A DNA stretch of 64,000 bases from DALYLB01 sp964468345. GTDB taxonomy: Bacteria; Acidobacteriota; Blastocatellia; RBC074. The notes under the pieces are model-generated. The model saw only the letters and a program-made list of their open reading frames with translations. It was not told the DNA's origin and did no database searches. Positions 10,801 to 20,200 of this stretch are shown piece after piece. Each line of letters starts with the position of its first letter. Position 1 is the stretch's first letter. The position numbers were made by a program, and so were the translations under genes. The stretch is from the NCBI GenBank assembly GCA_964468345.1, contig CAYXVZ010000031.1, forward strand, positions 5,280 through 69,279, read 5' to 3'.

Positions 10801-10909
10801 TTTCGGACAGAGCACGCAAATGCGCGGCCGCAGCCTGGGTGGATTAAATCCGCTGTATCAGAGCGGCGGGCCGCGCTCGCTTCAATTGAGTTTGAAAGTC
10901 AGCTTTTAA
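7802..10909 (+). CDS. TonB-dependent receptor-like protein (receptor 2), coupled to ECF sigma
   Basis: 1035 aa with a signal peptide (cleavage near GLAQS) and a carboxypeptidase-regulatory-like domain (about 25-110, SGTVIDSSNAYVAGATVTL). A plug region contains LPLNGRTLQSLIQLAPGV and EFGRTPGAQV. The barrel ends SLQLSLKVSF, a C-terminal Phe signature for outer membrane assembly. It resembles receptor 3 more closely than receptor 1: both share FANGQRESANYF-like and EFRIQTSTFAAEFGR-like stretches. The start is fixed by the 4-base overlap with the sigma/anti-sigma fusion, which makes sigma-dependent control of this receptor likely. The substrate is unknown. Confidence 0.9.
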   Translation: MNRLLFSLFLFAIFFVLVPSAGLAQSATAALSGTVIDSSNAYVAGATVTLQNAGTGIKRTTATDSAGSFTMPLLPPGQYVLTVAQAGFATITNRNLILNVGDQRSVVLQLRVSGLAAEMSITAEAALLNESPGVGTIINRDFVENLPLNGRTLQSLIQLAPGVVQVASDGFQTGQFSANGQRESANYFTVDGVSANIGINNNFTLRGSGGQYAGYNALGTTTSLVSLDALQEFRIQTSTFAAEFGRTPGAQVTLVSRSGTNALRGSLFNYFRNDALDANDWFANRAGIAKPALRQNQFGGVLGGPIVKDRSFFFFSYEGLRLRLPQVGVRAVPSQALRDQARGALREVLKAFPKPTGSDFADGSAELTAGYSDASTTDAYAIRLDYRLSNGLTIFGRYNESPSRTNARGPFGYSLSTIDRNDLDTRTLTAGATWTATPRVINEFRFNWSRFSAARDLALDNFGGAAPFNDGSYFPAGLTRQDANAGFSFLGDAVGIWIGKIADNTQRQVNLADTLSWARSGHELKFGADWRRLLPILRSNKYGQFYVFDDLGQAGIVPFVQIDALVQPIEPRFDNWSFFAQDTWKASRRLTLTYGLRYEINPAPRERNNFEAIALAENSGLTPATARLAPRGSRSLFETTWNNFAPRIGAAYLLNNAAGRETMLRGGFGIFYDLTSGQIGGAYDRATPAFAATRYVENAPFPLTPQQTSVPAFNFGPPYDYLILFDPKLKLPYTLQWSAAVEQSLGAGQSVSATYVGAAGRRLYYTESVPGPIGDFNDFDIVRNLGRSDYHALQLQYQRRLTAGLQALASYAWSHAIDTGSTDVRLGNLASSGVENERGSADFDLRHTMNAAVSYSFPKSSRHGVLATILNGWGLDGIMRAFSAPPVNVFQRVSRGASINGLFLRPDIVAGVPQYLEGGQYPGGKALNPAAFRVLPAETLRQGTLGRNALRGFGLTQLDLSARRFFGLTERLNLLFRCDLFNLFNQPNFGAPESNLRSGFFGQSTQMRGRSLGGLNPLYQSGGPRSLQLSLKVSF

Positions 10910-10928
10910 CGCTGTCTTTGCATCGCTT

Positions 10929-10958
10929 CTTCCGGCCTCGTTCGCACAAGGCCGGAAG
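10929..10958. terminator. Hairpin after receptor 2
   Basis: A perfect 10-bp stem (CTTCCGGCCT / AGGCCGGAAG) with a 10-base loop begins 19 bases after the receptor 2 stop codon. No T-tract follows, so it is a weak intrinsic-terminator candidate or an mRNA 3' stabiliser. Confidence 0.45.
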
Positions 10959-10978
10959 GGGCGGCACAACGAAGGATT

Positions 10979-11200
10979 TCAGCAATCGACCAGTTCGGGC
11001 GATTGCGCCCGGATCTGCGCCTCGGGCAAAACGAAGCGCCTGTGTTCCGGCGAGCCGATGGCATCGAGCCGGAAGGCCGCGACATTGTGGCAATTCTGGA
11101 ATTCGAAGCGCAGTCCGAAATGATGCTGGACCGCCGCCCGCATCGAACTGCTGGCCATCAGGCGCAGCAATTGCCCGCGCTGCACCTTGTTTCCGGCAAC
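10979..11200 (-). pseudogene. Decayed coding fragment, possibly histidine-phosphatase-like
   Basis: The minus strand reads SSMRAAVQHHFGLRFEFQNC, then HNVAAFRLDAIGSPEHRRF, before a stop at 10979. The pattern (small residue-rich turn, RAxxxHHFGL, then N-C-x-V-AAFRLD) resembles the C-terminal part of histidine phosphatases. The upstream part is out of frame or absent and no start is convincing. I infer a gene remnant; the family call is tentative. The spacer 11200-11401 also contains a segment shared with 16872-16893 and one shared with 52589-52609, so it is a mosaic of pieces found elsewhere in the window. Confidence 0.35.
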
Positions 11201-11401
11201 CCTCAGCGGGACCCGATACGGTTCGCGTATTGTTTGTATTGCGCATAGACGCCGAGGGATTTGAGCGTCGGCTTGCGCCCCGTCGTCAATCCTTCTGTGC
11301 CATTCTTGCTTGGCTTGATTTAGACAGCCGATGCAGCAATCGGGATCGAGCGGCACGCCAGGCTAACCCCGTCTTCCCGGAGAAAGAATGCAGAAGAATC
11401 T

Positions 11402-12301
11402 CTAAAATTTCCCCGCAATCTTCTCATCCAGCATTTGCAGAAAAACCTTGAGCCGAGGCGAGATATTTTTACGGGAGGGGTATAAGGCCACGATCGGCGG
11501 CTGAGATTCGACCGTGAATTCCGGCAAAAGTTCAATCAAGGCCCCATTTCGCAAATCGCGCTCCACCAGCAAACCGGGCAAATACCCGGCGCCGATTCCC
11601 TTTCTGACCAGATCCACCATCAACGTCGGATCATTGACAACCGCTCTCACAGGGGGATCGAACGAAAACCTCTTGCCATCCCGGTATAAATTCCAGGCCG
11701 GCGATTGGCCCTGATTTTCAAATTTGACGAAAGGCAATGACGCCAGATCAGCGGGCTGTTCGATGACCTTTTGCCGCAACAATTTTTTCGCCGCGCAAAG
11801 CAATAGATTCGGCTGATATATCTTTTTCACAATCAACGACCCTTGAGACGGCGGCCCCACCTGAAACACCACATCAAATCCTTCTTCAATTAAATCCACG
11901 CGACGATTGGTAATCTCAACATTGATCCTTAGCAAGGGGTACCGCTGCAAAAGCGCAGCGAGCTGGGGACCTAAAAAATATCGGGCGAAGGTGGTGGGCG
12001 TGGCAATTTTTAATTCGCCCGCAACATTCCCCTGGTGGGAACTAAGGGCGGCTTCCGCTTCCTGAATTTCCAACGCAACCTTCCGCGCATGCGTGAGCAA
12101 CATCACGCCTGCATCGGTCAAATGCAGTCGCCGCGTCGTTCGCTCGATGAGGCGCGCGCCAAGTGACTCTTCCATACGTTTCAGGCATTGACTCACATAA
12201 GCCTTGGACAAGCCGAGCTGTGCGGCGGCCGCTGTGATATTTAGTTTTTCCGCCACGCGCAGGTAAATCAGCAAGTCAATCGGGTTGATCAGATTGTTCA
12301 T
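11402..12301 (-). CDS. LysR-family transcriptional regulator
   Basis: 299 aa from ATG 12301 (an in-frame GTG at 12322 would add seven residues). The N-terminal winged HTH is clear (LNITAAAAQLGLSKAYVSQC then RLIERTTRRLHLTDAG), followed by a two-lobed LysR effector domain (about 90-295). It is divergent from the NmrA/pirin pair across a short AT-rich gap, the usual arrangement for a LysR regulator and its targets, so control of 12396-14182 is likely. The inducer is unknown. Base composition of this three-gene group is visibly more AT-rich than the flanking receptors, suggesting separate acquisition. Confidence 0.92.
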   Translation of the reverse strand: MNNLINPIDLLIYLRVAEKLNITAAAAQLGLSKAYVSQCLKRMEESLGARLIERTTRRLHLTDAGVMLLTHARKVALEIQEAEAALSSHQGNVAGELKIATPTTFARYFLGPQLAALLQRYPLLRINVEITNRRVDLIEEGFDVVFQVGPPSQGSLIVKKIYQPNLLLCAAKKLLRQKVIEQPADLASLPFVKFENQGQSPAWNLYRDGKRFSFDPPVRAVVNDPTLMVDLVRKGIGAGYLPGLLVERDLRNGALIELLPEFTVESQPPIVALYPSRKNISPRLKVFLQMLDEKIAGKF

Positions 12302-12395
12302 ATATAAAAACAGTGTGTTCACTTTTTACTATCTTATCAAACGATGATTCGAGTGCGAAGATTGGCCCGTCTGAAAACACAAAGGAGTCAAAGGT

Positions 12396-13337
12396 ATGAA
12401 AAGGACCGTTTTATTAGTCGGCGGAACGGGGATGCTGGGTTATGAGGTTGCCCGCGAGTTGATCAAGGCGCAATCCTTCGAGGTGCGTGCACTGGTCAGA
12501 AACCTGACCCCGAACGCTGAGAAAGACCGCGCGGCAATTCATCGTTTATCGGATTTGGGCGTCACATTGACACAGGGCGATTTACAAAGCGTGGAAACGT
12601 TGCGCGAAGCAACCGCCGGCGCGCACACGGTGATTTCGACGGTGCAAGGCGGAGCCGACGTCATTATCGAGGGACAAAAGAACCTGCTGCGCGCAAGCGA
12701 AGAAAATGGCGTGCAACGGTTCATTCCTTCTGATTTTGCGGTTGATTTTACGACGATGGATCGTTCGCAGCATGAATTCCTGGGGCAACGCAATGAGTTT
12801 CGCGCCGCAGCGGCAAACAGCAGCGTTCAACGCATCAGCATTCAGCAGGGCGCGTTCACTGAGATGTTGTTGTCACCGTTTTTGTCTGAGGTCAATTGGC
12901 AAACGCGCGCCATTCAAAGCTGGGGCGACGGCAATGCGCGTTGTAATTTCACGACCATTGGGGACACCGCCAAACTGGTCGCCGCCGTAACCGCCGATGA
13001 CAACGCACCCGACATCGTGCAATTTTCAGGCGATACCAAAACCTATCGACAGGTGGCGCAAATTTTTAGCGACGCCATCGGCGAACCTTTTCAATTTCAA
13101 TCGCTCGGCTCCATTGCGGAGTTGCTTCAGTCGATTGCCGACACGAAAGCCAGTTCGAATAACCCGATGGATTACGTCGCGCGGCAGTATCAGTGGGCCA
13201 CACAATCTGGCGTGGGCGAACTGAAAGATTTGCAAAACGCCCGCTATCCTCACATCACCCCCGTCACCATTCAGGAGTTTCTGCAAGCCAATCCGCTGGT
13301 CGAACAGGCCATGCAAGCGATAAAGAATATTCGATGA
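12396..13337 (+). CDS. NmrA-family NAD(P)-binding oxidoreductase-like protein
   Basis: 313 aa. The N-terminus TVLLVGGTGMLGYEVARELI carries the GxxGxxG nucleotide-binding turn of atypical short-chain dehydrogenases. Later segments (QGDLQSVETLREATAGAHTV, RFIPSDFAVDFT) fit the NmrA/isoflavone-reductase-like group. Such proteins act as redox sensors or NAD(P)H-dependent reductases; which applies cannot be read. A good ribosome binding site (aaaggag) precedes ATG 12396. The stop codon overlaps the start of the pirin gene (ATGA), so the two are co-translated, and both lie divergent to a LysR regulator. Confidence 0.88.
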   Translation: MKRTVLLVGGTGMLGYEVARELIKAQSFEVRALVRNLTPNAEKDRAAIHRLSDLGVTLTQGDLQSVETLREATAGAHTVISTVQGGADVIIEGQKNLLRASEENGVQRFIPSDFAVDFTTMDRSQHEFLGQRNEFRAAAANSSVQRISIQQGAFTEMLLSPFLSEVNWQTRAIQSWGDGNARCNFTTIGDTAKLVAAVTADDNAPDIVQFSGDTKTYRQVAQIFSDAIGEPFQFQSLGSIAELLQSIADTKASSNNPMDYVARQYQWATQSGVGELKDLQNARYPHITPVTIQEFLQANPLVEQAMQAIKNIR

Positions 13338-14182
13338 AGAAAGAGAAAAATATGAAAATCAGTCCAATACTCACTTTGCAGGAAAGCCGGATGGCGGCAG
13401 GGCTTTCGGCTTATGACGTAAGGCATACGGATTTTGCCGAACTCAGTGATCCGGTCATTTCGATGACTCACTTTTTCATGTCGCAACCGACCTTCCCGCC
13501 GCATCCGCATGCGGGGTTTTCGGCGATTACTTATATGCTCGAAACTTCTGCCAATGGGTTTTATAACCGTGACAGTATGGGGAACGAATCGCCCATCCAT
13601 CCCGGCGATTTGCATTGGACGATGGCGGGGCGCGGCGTCATGCACGAAGAAGTTCCTTTGCGGAATGGGATTCCGGCAGAAGGGTTGCAGATATTCATCA
13701 ATCTGAAAGAACAAAACAAAATGATCGCGCCACGGGCTTTCCACGTAACTTCCGCCGAAGCCCCTTGCCTGAAAGCCGAAGGCTTAACCATCAAAGTAGT
13801 TTCCGGCAGCTATGGCCAGGCTGTCGCCGCCTTTCAACCGCCCGAGCCCGTGCAAATTCTGGATATAAAAGTTCAAGGCGACGGGACGCTGGATTTGGGC
13901 GAAAACCAGGGCGGCCTCATATACGCATATCAGGGCGCGTTGCAATTCGAGACCGACGCCGGGTGGACTCCGCTGCATCAGCATCAAACCTTTGCCTTTC
14001 ATACCGAAGACACGGGCAGTTTGAAATTGAAACCTGCCGCCGAAGCCCGCCTGATCCTGCTCAGCGGGACGCCCATACACGAGCCGGTCATCGCGCGCGG
14101 CCCATTCATAATGACCAGCTATGAAGCGTTGCGGGACGCAGAGCAAAGATTCAGAGCCGGCGAGATGGGATTGCTTGAATAG
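13334..14182 (+). CDS. Pirin family protein
   Basis: 282 aa from ATG 13334, which overlaps the NmrA stop by four bases (an internal ATG at 13352 is an alternative). The double cupin is evident: HPHAGFSAITYMLE and HWTMAGRGVMHEE contain the metal-binding His/His and His/Glu pairs of pirins. The C-terminal cupin ends near residue 270. Pirins are iron-binding regulators or quercetin dioxygenase-like enzymes. The coupling to an NmrA protein and a LysR regulator suggests a stress or redox-responsive pair. The spacer 14183-14350 shows no supported gene. Confidence 0.92.
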   Translation: MKKEKNMKISPILTLQESRMAAGLSAYDVRHTDFAELSDPVISMTHFFMSQPTFPPHPHAGFSAITYMLETSANGFYNRDSMGNESPIHPGDLHWTMAGRGVMHEEVPLRNGIPAEGLQIFINLKEQNKMIAPRAFHVTSAEAPCLKAEGLTIKVVSGSYGQAVAAFQPPEPVQILDIKVQGDGTLDLGENQGGLIYAYQGALQFETDAGWTPLHQHQTFAFHTEDTGSLKLKPAAEARLILLSGTPIHEPVIARGPFIMTSYEALRDAEQRFRAGEMGLLE

Positions 14183-14350
14183 GAGAATGCGAACCCGGAC
14201 GATGGAAATCAGGCAACCAATCGGATCTGGCTGTTTTGCCGCCGGCGGCTTGCAGGCGGGGCGCAGGGCCCGCTTGAATGGCTCTTCGGCGGCAGGAAGA
14301 AATCTGGAGATGGAATCACGTCATTCTCGGGCCGGACGACGCGCCCGTCA

Positions 14351-16792
14351 TCATTCGGTCCGCAGCGCGATCATCGGATCGACGCGGGCCGCCCGCTGCC
14401 CGGGGATGTAACACGCCAGCAACGCAACCACGATCAGAAGGAGAGCGACCCCGACAAAGGTCAACGGATCGGTGGCCGCGATGCCGAACAGAAAACTCGC
14501 AATCACCTGCGTGAGCGCCAACGCGCAGACCACGCCGAGCGCGATCCCGACGGCCACCAGTTTCAGCCCGCGCGCAAGAACTTGCCGCAGCACCGTGCCC
14601 GGGTGCGCGCCGAGCGCCATCCGAATGCCGATTTCGCGGGTTTGCTGGCTGACGGAATAGGACATGACGCCGTAAATGCCCAGCGCGGCCAGCAGCAGGG
14701 ACAGCACGGCAAAGCTCGCGACCAGCCATCCCCACAGGCGTTGCTGCCAGAGCGTATCGGCGATGATGCCCTTCATCGGTTTGATCTCGTCCACGGCGGT
14801 TTCCGGATCGATCGCCGCAACGGCCTGCCGGATCAGGGGCTCGATGCCGGCCGTCTCGCCGCGCAATCGAAGAGCAACATACGACGTGCCCAATCCATAT
14901 TGCTTATAGGGGTAATACATCTCCAGGCCGCGATCGTCCTGCCCGGACCGATATTTGACATTGCCGACGACGCCCACGACGGTCGCCCAGGGATCGGTAT
15001 TCCCCGCCGTGCTGTATCGCACCTGGCGGCCGATTGCGGACTGGCCCGGGAATAAGGCGTCCGCCGTTCGTTTGCTGAGAATCATCACCCACGGCGCTTT
15101 GAGGTCGTCGTTTTCATTGAAGGCCCGCCCGTCGATCAACGGCACGCCCATCGCGGTGAAATAATTCGGCGTCACATCGATCAACTCGACCGGTGCCCGA
15201 TGCATCCGGTCGCCCGCGGCATCGCCTTTGATTTCGATATTGCCCTGCCGATGACTCTCCTGGTTGCCAGTGAAGGGAAAATTATCCGTGCCCCCGACAG
15301 CCAGAACCCCGGGCAATTGCTCGAATCTCTCGATCACCCGCTGATAAAAACGCGTGACGGATTCGATCCGCTCCTGGTTCGTGCCGGGCCGATAGGGCGA
15401 AAGCTTGACGGTGATCAGGCTGTCCGGTTGAAAGCCCGGCGCGACACGCTGCAATCGCCACAGGCTTTGCACCAGCAAGCCGGCGCTGACCAGCATGAGC
15501 ATCGCAATCGCCACTTCGACCGCAACCAGGCCGCGGCGCAATCCGCTGCCGCGCTGCGAACCGCGCGATCCTTCTTTCAACACGTCATTCAAATCCGTCC
15601 GCGCGGCATTGAACGCGGGCGCGAGCCCGAACAACAGGCCGGTCCCGGCCGCGACCGCAAAATTGAATGCCAGCACCCACCAGTCCAGTTCAAAGCGCAT
15701 CCACAACGGCAATGCAACGGGGATCAGCAATGGGAAAGCGCGAATCATTCCGTAGGCAATTCCAAGCCCCAGCATGCCGCCGAGCATGCCCAGCAACAGA
15801 CTCTCGACCAGCAATTGTTGAACGATGCGCCGACGACCCGCGCCCAGCGCGGCCCGCAGCGTGAATTCGCGGGAACGCCCCGCCGCTTTGGCCAGCAACA
15901 GGTTCGCGACGTTGGCGCAACAAATCAGCAGAACAAGTCCGACCGCGCCGGCCAACAACAACACATAAGGCCGAAATTCCCTGACCTCCGCCTCGCGCAG
16001 CGAACTCAATTGCGGCAGCAGATCCTCATTGGTTGTGGGATAAATCGTTTGCAGGCGCGCGCAGATCGCCGTCATCTCCGCCTGCGCCTGCGACAGGGTG
16101 ACCCCGGCCCGCAATCGCCCGAGCGCCGAAAAGTCCCGAAATTCGCGGTTTTCATTTCGCGGGGTTCGCCGCAGATTGAGCGAACTTTGCACGGTAATCC
16201 AGAGCTCCGTGCGGCTGGGAAAGGCGAAGCTCGGCGGCATCACGCCGATGACCTGATAGGAATCCATGGCCGTGCGGATCGTGCGCCCCAGAATTGTCGG
16301 ATCGCTGTTATAGCGCGTCTGCCACAGACGATGGCTCAGTACGGCTTTGTTCACATCCCCGCCGGGACGGTCCTCCTCCGGCGTGAACGCGCGTCCAAGC
16401 AAGGGCGAAACTCCCAGCAGGGTGAACACCTCCGGCGTTACCTGCGTCACTTCCACGGGCGTTGCCGGCCCATCGCCGACCAGATTGACGATGCTTTCGC
16501 GATAAGCGCCCAGTGCGGTGAAACTTCGATTTTGCAGTCGCCAGTCATCCAGATCCGCCAAGGACGCTTCCCGCGTCGTCCCCGCCACACGGGTTGACGT
16601 GGTGCGGATCCGGACCAGTTGTTCCGGCTGAAAATATGGAAACGGACGCAGAAGAATCGCATTGACGAAACTGAAGACGCCCGTGTTGGCGCCAATGCCC
16701 AGCGCGAGTGTGAAAATGACGATTGCCGCGAAGCCAGGCTGCTTCCATAGCGTGCGAATGCCGAAACGCACATCCATCCAGAATGATTCCAT
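14351..16792 (-). CDS. ADOP-type ABC transporter permease (MacB/FtsX)
   Basis: 813 aa. The N-terminus MESFWMDVRFGIRTLWKQPG leads into a first membrane helix (AIVIFTLALGIGANTGVFSF) and a MacB periplasmic domain (about 50-250). Two FtsX regions follow: around 280-390 (LLICCANVANLLLAKAAGR and neighbouring helices) and at the C-terminus (ADTLWQQRLWGWLVASFAVL to ARVDPMIALRTE). This duplicated-permease build is the acidobacterial ADOP type. It is probably an export or mechanotransmission permease whose ATPase is encoded elsewhere; none is adjacent. A shrunken paralogue lies at 4897-5094. Start ATG 16792 is set by conservation with that remnant. Confidence 0.9.
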   Translation of the reverse strand: MESFWMDVRFGIRTLWKQPGFAAIVIFTLALGIGANTGVFSFVNAILLRPFPYFQPEQLVRIRTTSTRVAGTTREASLADLDDWRLQNRSFTALGAYRESIVNLVGDGPATPVEVTQVTPEVFTLLGVSPLLGRAFTPEEDRPGGDVNKAVLSHRLWQTRYNSDPTILGRTIRTAMDSYQVIGVMPPSFAFPSRTELWITVQSSLNLRRTPRNENREFRDFSALGRLRAGVTLSQAQAEMTAICARLQTIYPTTNEDLLPQLSSLREAEVREFRPYVLLLAGAVGLVLLICCANVANLLLAKAAGRSREFTLRAALGAGRRRIVQQLLVESLLLGMLGGMLGLGIAYGMIRAFPLLIPVALPLWMRFELDWWVLAFNFAVAAGTGLLFGLAPAFNAARTDLNDVLKEGSRGSQRGSGLRRGLVAVEVAIAMLMLVSAGLLVQSLWRLQRVAPGFQPDSLITVKLSPYRPGTNQERIESVTRFYQRVIERFEQLPGVLAVGGTDNFPFTGNQESHRQGNIEIKGDAAGDRMHRAPVELIDVTPNYFTAMGVPLIDGRAFNENDDLKAPWVMILSKRTADALFPGQSAIGRQVRYSTAGNTDPWATVVGVVGNVKYRSGQDDRGLEMYYPYKQYGLGTSYVALRLRGETAGIEPLIRQAVAAIDPETAVDEIKPMKGIIADTLWQQRLWGWLVASFAVLSLLLAALGIYGVMSYSVSQQTREIGIRMALGAHPGTVLRQVLARGLKLVAVGIALGVVCALALTQVIASFLFGIAATDPLTFVGVALLLIVVALLACYIPGQRAARVDPMIALRTE

Positions 16793-16826
16793 GCCGCCTC
16801 CGTGATAAATGCGAAGAACTTGCTGA

Positions 16827-16871
16827 AAGTATCTTCCGCTCTCGCAACCGCCCGCAAAGATTCAATAAACG
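16827..16871. repeat. 45-bp repeat shared with 5100-5144
   Basis: Identical to 5100-5144 and lying upstream of the intact ADOP permease. The following bases (16872-16893) match, with one difference, a piece at about 11250-11271. No gene is supported in the spacer 16793-17205. Confidence 0.8.
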
Positions 16872-17205
16872 CCGAGAGATTTGAGCGTCGGCTCGACGAA
16901 AGTGAAATCAAAACATGGTGGGAACTGCATATCTCGGCAGCGGGCCACAGCGCGTTTAATCTAACTGGCGGCGCACCGAACCCGCATTGAAAAAGCAATG
17001 GATGGTTCGAATTTAGGAATGAGCAGCCCGGAACAGACAATGACTGCCGGGCTCAGGCCGGCACACCAATGAATGCCCGATTCCCACCATTCATTAGCCA
17101 TCTGGAACCATCAATTGAATACCAATCGCCAGGTTTCCCCCTCTCTCGTATCGTTCGAGATTGCGGTTATTCACGGAATCGGGCGGGAGAAGGAAATTCA
17201 AGATC

Positions 17206-20200
17206 ATGAAAATCATCGTATTTGTCTTCATTTGTTTTGCAGCAGGCCTGCTGCCCGCGCGGGCGGCAACGGGAGCCACGCTGAGTGGTCGCGTGACGGA
17301 TGGCGGCGGCGCGGTCGTGGTTGGGGCGGAGGTCGAGATCGTCAATCTTGCGACTAATGCCAGGACCGGGCTGGTTACCGATAAGGAAGGTTTGTTTGTC
17401 GTTCCCGAACTTCCGGCGGGCGTTTATCGCGTGACGATCAGGCAATCAGGGTTTCAAACCCTGATACGGGAAAATTTGGTGCTCAATGTCGGCGATCGGG
17501 TAAATGAACGCTTTGTGCTCAGCACAGGACAAATTGAAGCGAGTATTTCGGTCGAGGGCCGCGGTTCGCTGATCGAGCGCGATTCGGCCGCCGTCGCCAC
17601 GGTCGTGGATCAGCAATTCGTCCGAAACCTGCCGCTCAATGGGCGCAGTTTTCAAACCCTGATCGAACTGACGCCCGGCGTCGTGCTGACCAAAACCGGA
17701 TCGACCGGAGGGACAATTGCGACGGGGCAGTTTTCCGTCAATGGGCAGCGCACAAATGCCAACTATTTCCAGGTGGACGGCGTCAGCGCGAATGTCGGCG
17801 CAAGCGTCACGGCGCAAGCATTTCAACAATCCGCGGGCACGCTGCCCGGCCTTACGGTGCTGGGCGGGACCAACGGCCTGGCTTCGGTGGACGCCTTGCA
17901 GGAATTCCGCGTCCAAACTTCGACCTATGCGCCGGAATACGGCCGATCGCCCGGCGCGCAGATCTCCATCGTCACGCGTGCCGGAACCAACCGCTTCACC
18001 GGCACACTCTACAATTACCTTCGCAACGAGACGCTCGACGCCAACGACTGGTTCGACAACCGGGATGGCCGCCCGCGGCGCAAGCTGCGGCAGAATAACT
18101 TCGGGGGCGTATTCGGCGGGCCCCTGCGCTTGCCGAAGCCTGTTTTCGGGCCCCTCGGCTATGACGGCAAAGACAAATCCTTTTTCTTTTTCTCGTATGA
18201 AGGCCTCCGGCTGGTGCAGCCACAGCCCGGCGTATTGATTGCGCGCGTGCCGACGCAGGCGTTTCGCGATGCGGCAAGCGGGACCTTCCGCGACGTGCTG
18301 CGGGCCTTTCCGCTGCCGAATGCGCCGGCGCAGGCCGGCGATCCGGCGGGCACGGGCCGCTACATTGCGGCGCTGTCGTATCCCTCGCGGCTCGATGCAT
18401 GGAGCCTGCGTTTCGATCAGCGGCTGGGAAGCAAACTGAATCTGTTCGCGCGCTACAACGACGCGCCCTCGAACATGAGCGTGCGTTCGTTTCCCAGCCA
18501 GGAGAACGCCTTCCAGAGCAATCTGCGAACCGTCACGACGGGGCTGACGTGGACGATCACGCCGCGCGTGATCAGTGATTTTCGATTCAACTATAGCCGT
18601 TCGCGCGGCCTGTTCGAGTTCGATGGCGTCGCGGCCGACGGTGCGATCCTGCCGGATCCGAAAAACTACCTGCCCGATTTCACCTCGGATGCAACGGCGA
18701 GGTTGAGCCTGCAGGTGATTCCCGGCTTATTCAATGCGGGCATCAGCGCCAGCAATCTGACGCTGGGCAAGGCTGTCGGCAATCAGCAGCGGCAGCTCAA
18801 TTTCGTGGAGAACTTCACCTGGGTCGCCGGCAAACACGAAATCAAGTTCGGCATCGACTATCGCCGCCTGCAGCCAATTCAGGATGCCAGTGACATCGGC
18901 ATCAGCTATGCATTCAACCCGAATCTTTCCGGCGCGCTGACGAGCATCACGGTGCAGGCTTTTGCGCCGGTCACGGACTTTCTGGTCCACAATTTCTCAG
19001 GGTTCGTGCAAGACACATGGCGCCTGACGCGGCGCGCGACGCTGACGATCGGCACGCGCTATGAAGTCAATCCGCCGGCTGCCGGAAATCGGCTGCCGTA
19101 TACATTGGACGGCCTGGACAACCCGCTAACCGCGCGGCTGGCGCCGCCCGGCACGCGGCAGTGGGAGACGACCTGGGACAATTTCGCGCCTCGCGTCGGA
19201 ATGGCCCTTACGCTCTCGGAAAAGCGCGATCTGGTGCTGCGCGGCGGCTGGGGAATTTTTTATGACACGGCGCAGGGGACAGCGCTGCGCGGATACAGCA
19301 GCTTTCCCTACAACACGGTCCGAACAATCACGACGCCTTCGCTGTTGCGCTTCCCCGCCAATCCGGCGGATGTGACGCCGCCCCCCTTCAGCGACACGCT
19401 TGCGCCGCCGTATTCATCGAGCTTTTTCGTCTTCGATCGGAATCTGGAATTGCCGTACACGCAACAATGGAACGTCACGCTGGAAAAAGGCCTCGGCAAC
19501 CGGCAGAAGGTGTCCGCCGCCTATGTCGGCGCGCTCGCCCGGCGCTTGCTGCGCGCCGAACAATTGCGGAATTATAATGCCGCGTTCGTCGAACAGCGCT
19601 TCGGCCTGCGGACGGGCGCAATTACGGTGCTGCCGCTGGATTTGTTCGGCCCCGCGCCTTCCACGGCGCCGCAGGCGGGCGCGCCGGTGTCGATTACGCG
19701 AAACGGCTCTTCCTCGGATTACCACGCGCTGCAACTCCAGTTTCAACGCCGCCTGACGCGGGGCTTTCAGGCCCTGGCATCTTATTCGTGGTCGAAATCG
19801 CTCGACGACGTTTCGGACGAATATACGACCGGCATCCCGATCACCGACCAGATCCTGCGCCTCGAGCGCGGGCATTCCGATTTCGATATCCGCCACGTCT
19901 TCACGACGGCGCTGACGTATGAGATTCAACCATTGAAGGGCACGAATGCCCTCGTCCGGGCGATTCTGGGCAACTGGGGATTCGACGCGATTGGACGATG
20001 GCGTTCGGCCTCCCCCTTCAGCGTTATCACGCAGAACTTCGACATTCTCAATATCGGCGCTTCGCGGCGCGTTGACATTTTGCCTGGCATTCCCGTCTGG
20101 CTGGACGATGCGGCCGCGCCCGGCGGGCGGCGATTGAATCCGGCGGCCTTCGCCGTTCCGGCGGCGGGCAGACAGGGCACGCTTGCGCGGAATGCACTGC

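Noticed and set aside
14278..14350. Short plus-strand stretch reading EEIWRWNHVILGPDDAPVII
   Set aside because: It looks protein-like but is only about 20 codons long, has no start context and matches no family I can name.
15200..16597. 465-codon frame antisense to the ADOP permease
   Set aside because: Arg/Gln-rich shadow of the permease without start signal or domain.
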